From Salinimicrobium sp049680855 (GTDB lineage: Bacteria > Bacteroidota > Bacteroidia > Flavobacteriales > Flavobacteriaceae): a stretch of DNA of 64,000 nt. The notes under the pieces are model-generated. The model was not told the origin of the DNA. It saw nothing but the letters and a program-made list of their open reading frames with translations, and made no database searches. Position 1 is the first letter of the stretch, and every line of letters begins with the position of its first letter. This document shows, in pieces, positions 17,246-26,234 of this stretch. The position numbers were made by a program, and so were the translations under genes. The stretch covers positions 558,001 through 622,000 of the forward strand of contig NZ_JBMPGS010000002.1 in assembly GCF_049680855.1 (NCBI RefSeq), read 5' to 3'.

Positions 17246-17572
17246 ATGCTGTTACTAGTCGCTGTTATAGTAGGTTACATCATTGGTAAGTACTTTTACC
17301 CGAAACGGAAAGCTGCCGCCAAAGAACCTCAAGAACCTTTTGTAATTTCCTTTCCAAAAAAGGACACCAGACCAATCCATGAGAAGCATGATCTCACCAA
17401 AGATTCTGAATACTACAAAAGAACTTTTCCTCAATATTTAGATCCTGAACATCCTGACTATGTTAACCCAGTACCTGAAGCTCCCAGAGAGGAAAAACCC
17501 CGGATCATCATTGAAAATTTAACTGTTAACGTTACGCACAACCACCTTCACATTACAAACGAAGAAAAGTAA
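17246..17572 (+). CDS. small membrane-anchored protein, lone plus-strand gene in the late region
   Basis: 108 aa. N-terminal membrane helix (LLLVAVIVGYIIG), basic KRKAAAK stop-transfer, a Pro/Glu-rich middle and a His-containing C-terminus (NVTHNHLHIT). It runs against the tail operon and overlaps the end of the tail-tip gene by 20 bp. It starts beside the operator at 17178-17200. Expression in the lysogen rather than in lytic growth is plausible. No family recognised. Confidence 0.6.
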   Translation: MLLLVAVIVGYIIGKYFYPKRKAAAKEPQEPFVISFPKKDTRPIHEKHDLTKDSEYYKRTFPQYLDPEHPDYVNPVPEAPREEKPRIIIENLTVNVTHNHLHITNEEK

Positions 17573-19553
17573 CACCATTGGCGTCTTTGGTGACCGCTAA
17601 GAATCGCCCTTCTATTCCGCCGGTAATTTGCTGCTGCCCTACAATAGTTTGGTCGGTAAGAGTTAACCTGGCGACTGGATAATACCATTCTCCCTCTTTT
17701 TGAAGCTCAACTAATTCCTCACATAAGAAAACAGCGCCATTTATTACAATATAATCTGCATGATCAAAGCCTGTTTGTAATCCCCTGGCGACTTCCATCG
17801 GCATTTTCCTCAGAATAAGCTCATACACTGCAAAGGTTTTGGAGTTTATATTTTTTACTGTGGTGTCGGTATCAAATGTTTCTTTTTCGCCTTTTGGAAT
17901 CAGCGTGAAGTATTTTTCCCATTCAATCCACCTAAAATGTCTTATCCCGGTGCCGTAGAAAACAGAGTTGTTGTCTTCACTCCACCATTCTGTTTTAAGA
18001 AAGGTTTCTGGAAGATCGTTATACACCTCCTGGATTTCAGATAAGTAAAACTCTTTTTCATTGTTCCAGTATTCAAGCCTTAACTGGAAAGATCCCTCTA
18101 CTAAGTAGTTCACTTCAAATTCATAAATCTCGTAAGGATGTTCTGAATGTATAGAAGTTATCTTTTTACCCGTTTCGGTTCCGGCTGCGCTTTTTTGGGT
18201 AATTGCATATCGCACGCCGTCGGGATCAATAAATATTCTTTCTACCTGGGTAACTCCGATTCCTTCAATATCAATATACATTCCTTCTTCATACCAGATA
18301 GGAAGTCTTCCTTCCAGTATATGCCCTTCCTCCTGCAAACTCCCATCTGGATTATAAATATTCCCGTAAGTGAAGTAAACTGCGACACGCCCTTCTTTTT
18401 CAGTATAATTACCTTCAAATATGTTTATCCTGTTAATGTTGTTTGATTTCTTAACTACAGGAATCTCAGTCTCATTTCCTTGACAATCCATCATTATAAG
18501 CTTGTGATTATTGTAAGCAGATCTGAATTGCTGCCTTACAATGTCACCTATTTTCCATGGTTGCTCATAGTGGTGCATTTCAATATAACCTGGCGTTTCG
18601 GTGCTTAAGAAGTTTAAAAAAGTATTACCGGTTCTTTTCGCAAATCGTATGGAGTTATGAATCGGCATTTCAATAAATTCTTCCGCGGTAAGTCCGCTTG
18701 CTTGCTCCTGGGTAATCGTAAATGTTTTGGATTTTTCGCAACCAAGATCATCTTTTACATAGGCCGTATATTCCCCGGCCAATAACCCGGAATATTCTTG
18801 GCTCCCTTGAAAGTTTGTGTTGTCTAAGGAATATTGCCTGTTAAGGCCTGTAGTAGCATTGATGGTAGCTACAGCTCCAAATGGAGTGCCTGAAACCGAT
18901 ACACTCTGAATAGCCAGTACTTTAGGAGGAGCAAAAATAACTGAAGCGATAGTTACTCCTAAAGAATTTCTAAGTTTAACCACGCCTGTTTGTCCTGCCG
19001 CCGTAGGTCTTACTATATCCAATTCATAAGTAGCGCTTCCATCTATATCAATTATCTGAGAGTTTCCACTTCCTAATGGGGTTTCCACTGAAATAGTTCC
19101 TTCTGTTTCCGCAGTAGTTATAACAAGCTTGTATTTGCCGCATGGATTATCAGAAGCTTGTGCTAATGAAATATTAATTTCAGGCTCCTCTTCTACTTGC
19201 GTAGTCTCACTTGAATCTGTTATAAAATCTGTGTTATTGGAAACATTATCAAAGTAATTATTGTCCGGGTGCTCAATTGTCACAAGGCCATGTGTTACTC
19301 CATCGGGCATCTGACTTCCGTCTGGAGCTATATTAGTTGCCTGGTAGGTAGTATTAAAAATGTTCAGGTAGTTGTCATCTGCCTGGAAAGCATCATAAAA
19401 ATTTCTAGCTGTATCAAAAGCAGAATTCCCCACTTTCACCTGTCGGCTACCTAATCTGTTGGCCCGGAATAAATATGCTGTTCCGGGTACAAAATTGATA
19501 CTTTGCCCTGAGGTTCCCGGTCCTGTAAATCTTAATTCTAATTTAGAAGCCAT
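17553..19553 (-). CDS. tail tip protein with a SprB-like Ig repeat, 666 aa
   Basis: N-terminal beta-rich domain (1-120). At residues about 215-280 is a segment like the SprB repeats of gliding adhesins: QYSLDNTNFQGSQEYSGL, LAGEYTAYVKDDLGCEKSKTF. A larger C-terminal domain is rich in Trp/Tyr/Glu. It lies right after the distal tail gene and overlaps it by 11 bp, the place of tail-associated or central fibre proteins. The repeat is probably a binding module acquired from a host-type surface protein (inference). Confidence 0.7.
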   Translation of the reverse strand: MASKLELRFTGPGTSGQSINFVPGTAYLFRANRLGSRQVKVGNSAFDTARNFYDAFQADDNYLNIFNTTYQATNIAPDGSQMPDGVTHGLVTIEHPDNNYFDNVSNNTDFITDSSETTQVEEEPEINISLAQASDNPCGKYKLVITTAETEGTISVETPLGSGNSQIIDIDGSATYELDIVRPTAAGQTGVVKLRNSLGVTIASVIFAPPKVLAIQSVSVSGTPFGAVATINATTGLNRQYSLDNTNFQGSQEYSGLLAGEYTAYVKDDLGCEKSKTFTITQEQASGLTAEEFIEMPIHNSIRFAKRTGNTFLNFLSTETPGYIEMHHYEQPWKIGDIVRQQFRSAYNNHKLIMMDCQGNETEIPVVKKSNNINRINIFEGNYTEKEGRVAVYFTYGNIYNPDGSLQEEGHILEGRLPIWYEEGMYIDIEGIGVTQVERIFIDPDGVRYAITQKSAAGTETGKKITSIHSEHPYEIYEFEVNYLVEGSFQLRLEYWNNEKEFYLSEIQEVYNDLPETFLKTEWWSEDNNSVFYGTGIRHFRWIEWEKYFTLIPKGEKETFDTDTTVKNINSKTFAVYELILRKMPMEVARGLQTGFDHADYIVINGAVFLCEELVELQKEGEWYYPVARLTLTDQTIVGQQQITGGIEGRFLAVTKDANGVTFLRL

Positions 19554-21744
19554 AACATTTGAGTAGTTTAAATTCTATTTCTTTCTTTATTTTGGCAGAG
19601 AATAAATACCCGCGCTCTTTTTGACCTATGTCGTTAATAAATTCTACCTGTCCGTAATAGTTGTTGATGTATTCCTCTCCTACTTTTGTTCTGCCTTGCA
19701 ATTGGTTTAGAAGATCCTGAGTAAATGGCAGAGTGAATTCTATCCATTCAGGCTCAAAAATTGGATTGGATAATTCCGAAATAAGCACATCGGAATTCTC
19801 TTTAATTTCCAGATCTCCTATTTTTTGCGTAGAAAGTTCGCTGTTCCCTTCACTGCTCGCATATCTTATCTTTTGCGTTGGATATTTTACCGTAGCTGAA
19901 TTAAACCAGTAAGAATGCCTGAGTAAATTATACATTGGCGTGAGGCGAAGATTAAAAGCGGTTTCAGGAGAATAAATCCCCGTTGGTGCTTTCACAAAAT
20001 CCTCTTGCCATTTACGGGGCTCAAAAATGGTTCTTTGGTTGCTTCTTACTTTTAGTTTGCAGTCGAAAAGGAAATTATCTTTATCGTAAGGTGTGTCTTC
20101 ATCTGGAAATTTTTCAAACTGCATTCTTCGTGCCTGTTCTGCAGCATATGAATCTGCCCGGCTTGGCCCTAATACTTCATACTTAGATTCTACCTTTGTA
20201 ATTGGTGTTATGAAATTGGTTTGTATGTTGTACTCATCCAATCCTAAAGGCTTTTCATAATTTCCTCCTTTGGTGTAACCGGTAGAAATGGAGGAAAAGA
20301 TGAATTCAGAAGCGGTGGTCCTTTTGATTTTTGGCACCCGTCCTAATTGAATGGTCCTTACTGGCTGAAAGAAATATTTTAATTCCTCCAGGGCAATAAA
20401 TTGTTTGTTTCCTTCGGTTACTATCCCGTAGCCGCAAGGTTCTACTGCATGAATCGATTTGTAGAAGTCTTCAAAGTTTATGGTGAGGGTTCTTTCTTCG
20501 GTTTCTCCATCTTCGTTGACTTGCTTTTTCATGTTACGGATCCAAAACCCGCAACTCATTACAAGATCTTTCCATTTTCCAGTGCTTAAAAGAGAGCTTT
20601 TAAAAGTTGGCTTCCCGGTGTAAACTTCAGTTAATCGCGCTCCTACATCAAAGGCGGTTAATGCGCTGGCTGTTGTTGGGCTGTAATGCGAATCTTCCTC
20701 AATAGACATAGATCCTGAATAATTGGTGAAATAAATATTCATAAACCCCGTATCTCCAAAAGAACCTCCATAAGCTCCTCTCGAAACAAAATACAACGCA
20801 TAACTGTCACCCTCGTTTATTTTAAAATCTTCATCTATATATTCCAAATCGAAGGTTTCTCCAATTCTATTGTAAGGGTAAACATCCAGTAAAATTTCGT
20901 CATCAGGTGGTGCATTATTAAAATCTTCTCCCCCGGTGTATTTTCTTAAAATTACTTGTAGGTTCGGCTGTTTCAATGGGTTCACATCATCATCTACAAT
21001 AGAATCTATTGTGAATTTCAGGTTTATTTTGAGCTTTGTTTTTCCGCGATCCCTGTCTGATATCAGGTAAAATTTCGATGAAGAACCGTCTTCAATGTAA
21101 CCTCCCGCGGTACCTATTTGGTCAATAGGGCTCTGAATGTTTTCCGGGTCTGAATTGGCAATAGCTGTTAGTGGTGCCGGACGGTGGGAATATCTCCAGT
21201 CGCCGCCTGAATCCCATTTACCACTGGATAAAACAAAATCAGTCACGTTTTCATTACTAAACCTGGAAAGTAAATAAATATCTCTCCCTTCAAGACTTAT
21301 AGTGTCTGATCGAAACTCTGAAATAGGATTCCCGTTTATATCGGTGGTTCTGTTGAGTTCAAATTTCTCTCTCATTTGAGAGGTTAATATTTCCCGAAGC
21401 CCTCCCTCTACAAAATCAACTTTAAATCGATTGTTTTCTATGGATCTTGTAGTGAAGTCTAAAAACCCAGTAAAGGCAAGCTGCCATTCATCTGTTTTTG
21501 GGTGCTTCGTGTGCTTGGTGAGCCGTATATCTGCTTGAACACCTAAAACCTGGTAGGCATCTTCCAAGAACTCCATTGCTTCCCCGGTGAATTCCAAGTT
21601 ATTAGAAATTGTAAGGAATATCCCGTAGGTTTTTTCGCTGCGGCCTATCTCGGTTTCGGTTTCATCCCACCCTAAAGGATCATGGTCAAGAACCATTCTG
21701 CGGTTTGGGCTTTCAAGAATGAATCTGTGGCGGTTATCAAACAT
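19543..21744 (-). CDS. distal tail / baseplate hub protein, 733 aa
   Basis: Follows the tape measure with an 8-bp overlap, the usual Dit/Tal position. The N-terminal 130 residues (FDNRHRFILESPNRRMVL, EWQLAFTGFLDFTT) look like the tail-tip proteins of Bacteroidota siphoviruses. The remainder is beta-rich without enzymatic motifs that I can see. It probably forms the adaptor between the tail tube and fibres. Confidence 0.7.
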   Translation of the reverse strand: MFDNRHRFILESPNRRMVLDHDPLGWDETETEIGRSEKTYGIFLTISNNLEFTGEAMEFLEDAYQVLGVQADIRLTKHTKHPKTDEWQLAFTGFLDFTTRSIENNRFKVDFVEGGLREILTSQMREKFELNRTTDINGNPISEFRSDTISLEGRDIYLLSRFSNENVTDFVLSSGKWDSGGDWRYSHRPAPLTAIANSDPENIQSPIDQIGTAGGYIEDGSSSKFYLISDRDRGKTKLKINLKFTIDSIVDDDVNPLKQPNLQVILRKYTGGEDFNNAPPDDEILLDVYPYNRIGETFDLEYIDEDFKINEGDSYALYFVSRGAYGGSFGDTGFMNIYFTNYSGSMSIEEDSHYSPTTASALTAFDVGARLTEVYTGKPTFKSSLLSTGKWKDLVMSCGFWIRNMKKQVNEDGETEERTLTINFEDFYKSIHAVEPCGYGIVTEGNKQFIALEELKYFFQPVRTIQLGRVPKIKRTTASEFIFSSISTGYTKGGNYEKPLGLDEYNIQTNFITPITKVESKYEVLGPSRADSYAAEQARRMQFEKFPDEDTPYDKDNFLFDCKLKVRSNQRTIFEPRKWQEDFVKAPTGIYSPETAFNLRLTPMYNLLRHSYWFNSATVKYPTQKIRYASSEGNSELSTQKIGDLEIKENSDVLISELSNPIFEPEWIEFTLPFTQDLLNQLQGRTKVGEEYINNYYGQVEFINDIGQKERGYLFSAKIKKEIEFKLLKCYGF

Positions 21745-24700
21745 CCTTTAATCTTTGTCTTTTAAGCTCTGAAACCAAAGCACTGTTATTGTTATGATTT
21801 TGACTTGTAATCTTCACGCCCTTAAACCCGTCTTTTATTCCGCGGTCAATGGCTTTTTGCATCATGTGGTGATCAAAGGCATTCCCAAGTTCTGCAGAAG
21901 TCATTTTCTCCTGTTGGTTTAGGATAGAAGTAAGAATGGAAGCCTGAACAATGTCGTCGTAGTTTCGGGTTTTTAAGAAAGAATCATGCGATTTATGCAC
22001 TTTATCCCCTTTATTCATCCCGATAAGCACATTTCTTTTATTGGGGCTTTCCAGAGTTCCATCTTTGCGCTCTACAATTTCCCGGTAATTACTCCCAGGC
22101 GCATCATTGATAATGGCCGGACCTTCATACGTTCCCAGTAAATGCCCGTCTTTGAATTTAGGGATAGGTTGTGAGGCCACGAAAGCAGCTTGTGCGGCTC
22201 CTAAAACCCCGGCAGCTATAGATAAACCAATATTTGGAAGAGCTTTTACAATGGCAGCAGCGGTGTTTATAGCGATCTCGAATAACACGGCCCTTCTCTC
22301 ATCTTCAGCCTGTTTTCTCTTGATGGCTCTTTCTTTCTGCCTGAACTCTTCCCTCGCTAATTGTTTCTGTTCTTCGGTGGCTTTCTCGCTATTTAGAACG
22401 GCATCAAGATTATCCTGAGCCATGCGAAGTTCATCATCATAGCGTTGTCGTGTCATTCCGAGAATGGCACTGGCAGCACTGGCCGCGGCATCTACATAAT
22501 CATCTTTTGTGAGATCTGTTTTCTTGGTAATTAAGTTTTCAAAGGCTCGAAAATCTATTCCGTAAAAATCTGCAAACTGCCTGAAAGTATCTGCAACTGC
22601 CTGGCGGCGCTCCTCTTGTTCTTCTTTCAGAATACGGGTTTTTTCTTTCTCGTTTTTTTGAAAGACATGCCGCTCCAATTCACCGGTGTCGGTATCAGTG
22701 GTTATTTTAGCGCCGGCCACTGGAGTAATACCGCTAACGGGCTTAATACTCCCTGTTTCCTTTACTTTACCGTTCAGCGTATCAAGTTCTTCCTGAAGTT
22801 TGGAAATAGCCTTATTGTATTCCCGTATTTCGTCTTTAGTAGTAGCAAGGTTGTCTCGCTGTTCCTGAAGGGCTGATATTGAAGCCTGAATAGCAGCAAT
22901 AGAGCCTTTTGTTGCTTTTAGTCCTGCTGGCGGATCTCCTAATGGATCATCATCGTTGCCTCCGTAATTACCAGCAGTAGATTCACTTCCACCTTCCAGA
23001 AGGTTTTCAGCTTTCATTTTACCTAAAGTTTCCTCAAAACCATATTTAAAAGCATCCCCGATATTTTTTCCACTTTCTGAAAATTGCTTTTTAGTGTCAG
23101 TTAGAAAATCCCTAAATCCTTTCGGGCCTAATTTCCTCATGTAATCAATAGGATTCATAAGCACCTCAGTAGATCGAGCCATAAGTTCAAATAACTCTAT
23201 AAACTCGTTTTTTACCTGTTTTATCATGTTGGTAAGACCTCCCCAAAGGCCGCTCATAATCATGATATTTTTATTGAGGTGTTCTAATGTATCTGCACCG
23301 GCACCAGCTAACCACGCAAAGAATTTACCAAAAACTCCCTGTCCGTTTTCAATGGAAAGAACAAGGTTATCCCAGGCAATACCCATTCTGCTCCACTGCT
23401 TTTCTAATTTGTTACTTGCTGCCGTAAACTCTTCATCTAGCGCTCCGGTTGCGGTGGTAACTCCTTCAATTGCTCCCTGTAAAGTTTCAAAACCTCCCGT
23501 AGCAAGTGAACCCAAAACCCTTTGATCTCTTACGGCGGTAATACCTATTTTTTCAAGTTGCGCATTAACGCTTCCACCTGATTTATCAATATTGTTTAAT
23601 CCGGCAACAAATTCAGTAAATACACCTGCGGCATCTGTATCAAATTGCAATCTCAGCTCTTCAACGGATTTTCCGGTTAGGTCCGCAAGTATTTGAACAT
23701 CTTTACCAGTTCTTAAGGATTTTTCCATTATACCTAATGTCCGGCCAATGGTAGATCCTGTAAGTTCCGCTTCAACTCCTACGGCTTTGGTTGCAGTTGC
23801 GTAAGCTAGTGCGCTTTGTCTTCCGAAATTATACTGACCCGTGTTCTGAGCAATGGCAGTGGCATTCCCTAATATCTCGCTTTCAGTAGCGGCGAAATTG
23901 TTACCTAATTTTACGATCTCGTCACCAAAAGCGGAAATGTTTTGTACTCCACCATCTGTAAGGGTAAGTAATCTTGCGATCTGTGAAGCTCCCTCCTCGC
24001 CGGAAATGTCTGAGGCGGTTTCCAGTTTTGCTAATCCTTCCGCAAAAGCAAGTATATTCCGGCGGCCTTTTACTCCTAATTGCCCGGCAACAGTCGCATA
24101 TTCCAATAAAGCAGGTGTTCCAACGGTTTTTAACCTTCTGGATAGTCCTATAATGTCATCACCTAATCCTTCCAGTTCCTCTCCTGCAAGCCCGGTTGTT
24201 TTTCCGACATCTCGCAACTGGCTATCAAATTGCAGTACGGTATCTTTATTTCTTTTGATAAGCATGAACAAAGATCCTAGCGCAACCAGAGTTAGTCCAA
24301 CAGGAGAAAGTAAAAAAGTCATGGTAGCTTTTCCGAACTGTACAATAGACGCGCTCAACGTTTTAAATGGATCTTTGCTTGCAGATAACTCATCAAGTGA
24401 AGTTCCCATGGTCATAAGTGAATTATTGACCTGATCTAATGCCGGGTGAAGGTTTTCTGTAGCTAAGGTGTAGTTCCCAACGCTCCTCTGGTGCTGTCCT
24501 ACTGAAGCATCAACATCCTTTAATTTGGTGTCAAGCTCCTTTATTTCTTTTAAAAGCTTCCGGGTTTCGTCGGTTTCCTCTTTAGTGGTGAGAATTAGAT
24601 CTTTGTACCGGTCCCGCAGGATATTTAATTGAGTGGATTGCTTTTTGTATTCCCCAACAGCTTCAGAGTTGAGCGTGGCCTGTCTTTTTAGCTCCTTATT

Positions 24701-25027
24701 TAATTGTTGGTTTTCAACCCGGTGTTTTAAAAGAGCGCGATTAGTAGATTCTGTGGCGGCTTCCTTCTTTTGGATCTCTCGAATAAGAGCTTTTTCAAGT
24801 CTTTCCTGCTCCTTGTAGGAAGCAGCTAATTGATCATTTGCGGTTTTGGTTTTAGTGATCTGCTTTTGAAGTGCCGGCATGTTCATGCCATTGACGTTGA
24901 CCTTTATTTCCGCATCCCGAGCTAATTCAATGAATTTTTTATGAGAAACGTCAAGCTCTGACTGCAACTTGGTAAGCTGCTGAAAGGCTTTTTTGTCAAT
25001 AATTAAGTCAATGGCATCCTGGTTCAT
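21737..25027 (-). CDS. tail tape measure protein, 1096 aa
   Basis: Long N-terminal coiled coil (1-190, rich in Lys/Glu/Gln), then a membrane-like helix (FLLSPVGLTLVALGSLFMLI). The PhageMin_Tail/TP901 core follows (LSRRLKTVGTPALLEYATVAGQLG ... ALAYATATKAVGVEAELTGSTIGR). A second coiled coil comes next, then a hydrophobic segment near 960-990. By the usual 1.5 Å per residue, a tail of roughly 160 nm is expected, indicating a siphovirus. Overlaps both neighbours by 4-8 bp. Confidence 0.92.
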   Translation of the reverse strand: MNQDAIDLIIDKKAFQQLTKLQSELDVSHKKFIELARDAEIKVNVNGMNMPALQKQITKTKTANDQLAASYKEQERLEKALIREIQKKEAATESTNRALLKHRVENQQLNKELKRQATLNSEAVGEYKKQSTQLNILRDRYKDLILTTKEETDETRKLLKEIKELDTKLKDVDASVGQHQRSVGNYTLATENLHPALDQVNNSLMTMGTSLDELSASKDPFKTLSASIVQFGKATMTFLLSPVGLTLVALGSLFMLIKRNKDTVLQFDSQLRDVGKTTGLAGEELEGLGDDIIGLSRRLKTVGTPALLEYATVAGQLGVKGRRNILAFAEGLAKLETASDISGEEGASQIARLLTLTDGGVQNISAFGDEIVKLGNNFAATESEILGNATAIAQNTGQYNFGRQSALAYATATKAVGVEAELTGSTIGRTLGIMEKSLRTGKDVQILADLTGKSVEELRLQFDTDAAGVFTEFVAGLNNIDKSGGSVNAQLEKIGITAVRDQRVLGSLATGGFETLQGAIEGVTTATGALDEEFTAASNKLEKQWSRMGIAWDNLVLSIENGQGVFGKFFAWLAGAGADTLEHLNKNIMIMSGLWGGLTNMIKQVKNEFIELFELMARSTEVLMNPIDYMRKLGPKGFRDFLTDTKKQFSESGKNIGDAFKYGFEETLGKMKAENLLEGGSESTAGNYGGNDDDPLGDPPAGLKATKGSIAAIQASISALQEQRDNLATTKDEIREYNKAISKLQEELDTLNGKVKETGSIKPVSGITPVAGAKITTDTDTGELERHVFQKNEKEKTRILKEEQEERRQAVADTFRQFADFYGIDFRAFENLITKKTDLTKDDYVDAAASAASAILGMTRQRYDDELRMAQDNLDAVLNSEKATEEQKQLAREEFRQKERAIKRKQAEDERRAVLFEIAINTAAAIVKALPNIGLSIAAGVLGAAQAAFVASQPIPKFKDGHLLGTYEGPAIINDAPGSNYREIVERKDGTLESPNKRNVLIGMNKGDKVHKSHDSFLKTRNYDDIVQASILTSILNQQEKMTSAELGNAFDHHMMQKAIDRGIKDGFKGVKITSQNHNNNSALVSELKRQRLKDV

Positions 25028-25647
25028 CGCATTTTTTGTTTTTCAGCCTGAGCCTTTTTTAATTTCATTTCCTGATCAAAAGCTTTCATTCTGGCTACCC
25101 ATTTGATCATAGGCATAGTGTAAACATCTATGGTTATTCCCGGCTTTGAGTTTTCAATAGCAATTACCGCGTCCATGATGTTTACAAGCTCCTTTTTATC
25201 TTCTTCAGTTTCTTTTGGCAGCTTGTTTTCTTCAATTTTGATCCTGGTAAGGAAGCTTTTTTGGCTTCTTTCCAGGCTATCTACTTGCGGCTTCAATGGC
25301 TTCAAAAGGTCAATTTTGTACCCGTATTTCTTGCTGTTAAGTACTTTTACAGCATCAATAATGTTTTGATCTTCCCCTTTTTTAAGCACTTCAATCAAGT
25401 TTTGAATGATATTGTACTTGTAGATCATTACGTTGATCTTGGCAGCTTGTTTTGCTTCCCGGGTGTCAATTTCCGCCACTTCGCAATATTGTTCATAGAT
25501 GTTTTTCCATGCTTCGGAAAGGTCTTTTTTGCCTTGTTTTCCTATCCATAAAGCCGTTAAATCTCCTTTGAGAGCGCGGTAGAAATTATCTACAGGAATC
25601 TTTAAATCTGTATAGTGAGTGGCTTTTTTGAATGATATACTAACCAT
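25024..25647 (-). CDS. tail assembly protein (chaperone position), 207 aa
   Basis: Alpha-helical, charged protein lying between the connector/tail completion gene and the tape measure, where tail assembly chaperones are found. I see no slippery heptamer or overlapping -1 frame product here. The family is not recognised; function from position only. Confidence 0.5.
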   Translation of the reverse strand: MVSISFKKATHYTDLKIPVDNFYRALKGDLTALWIGKQGKKDLSEAWKNIYEQYCEVAEIDTREAKQAAKINVMIYKYNIIQNLIEVLKKGEDQNIIDAVKVLNSKKYGYKIDLLKPLKPQVDSLERSQKSFLTRIKIEENKLPKETEEDKKELVNIMDAVIAIENSKPGITIDVYTMPMIKWVARMKAFDQEMKLKKAQAEKQKMR

Positions 25648-26098
25648 TGTAGAGTGTGCGCTTAATGAATTTTAGTAGCTCTGGTTTCAGGATCTCGTAG
25701 TTGAGTTCCATTTCGTGGTTTAAAGTCAAACCAAATAATTTACCTTCTCCTTTTTCGTACCTCTGTTTAAGCATGGGTACTTTCGAATCGGTGGAGAAAA
25801 TGTCAATTTTACCGTCGTGAAAGTTTATAGTGAAAGCTTTGAATAAATCTCCGGTATCTTCGAAGTTGTAAGGATCTCCTGCGTATTTACCCTTTTCAGC
25901 ACCTCCGTACTTCGTTTCGGTGTTTTTGGAGTAAACCCCTATGATCTTTCCTGCGGTGTTTTTCCCTTGAAATAGCTGGCCTTCCCGGTTTAAATCAATG
26001 ATCTTTTCTGATAGCCTGTTGACTATATTCATCATTTCAGGCTCAATACCTTGTTTTGCCTGAATCGTGCGGTTAAGCATTTCTCGAATATTTGCCAT
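25640..26098 (-). CDS. tail completion / neck-type protein, 152 aa
   Basis: First gene of the tail operon, 34 bp downstream of a -7 box. Pattern DPYNFEDTGDLFKAF and TDSKVPMLKQRYEKGEGKLFGLT is reminiscent of structural gp10-like connectors that contain a ring-forming alpha/beta fold. The call is based on position between tail tube and tape measure. Overlaps the next gene by 8 bp. Confidence 0.5.
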   Translation of the reverse strand: MANIREMLNRTIQAKQGIEPEMMNIVNRLSEKIIDLNREGQLFQGKNTAGKIIGVYSKNTETKYGGAEKGKYAGDPYNFEDTGDLFKAFTINFHDGKIDIFSTDSKVPMLKQRYEKGEGKLFGLTLNHEMELNYEILKPELLKFIKRTLYNG

Positions 26099-26131
26099 GA
26101 AGTCAGGATATTACTCTTAGGAAGGAATAAT

Positions 26132-26175
26132 CAAATATAGTAAATTCCTGCTTATTTAGAACCAGTCTAAATAAG
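26132..26175 (-). promoter_or_regulatory. late promoter P-tail with inverted-repeat operator
   Basis: The minus-strand -7 box TATATTTG is at 26132-26139. Eleven bases upstream lies a perfect inverted repeat with 10-bp arms CTTATTTAGA (26151-26160) and TCTAAATAAG (26166-26175), spacer ACCAG. It restarts transcription after the rtcB terminator. Confidence 0.78.
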
Positions 26176-26184
26176 GATTTTTGA

Positions 26185-26215
26185 AATAAAAAAACCGCCC
26201 TTAATTTGAGCGGTT
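26185..26215 (-). terminator. terminator after phage rtcB
   Basis: Arms AACCGC (26193-26198) and GCGGTT (26210-26215). On the minus strand a run of eight T follows, ending just before the tail promoter operator. Confidence 0.75.
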
Positions 26216-26234
26216 CGCTTGAACTATAAATAAT

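Noticed and set aside
23853..24434. Plus-strand 193-aa ORF inside the tape measure gene
   Set aside because: Shadow of the tape measure frame; no coding character or start context.
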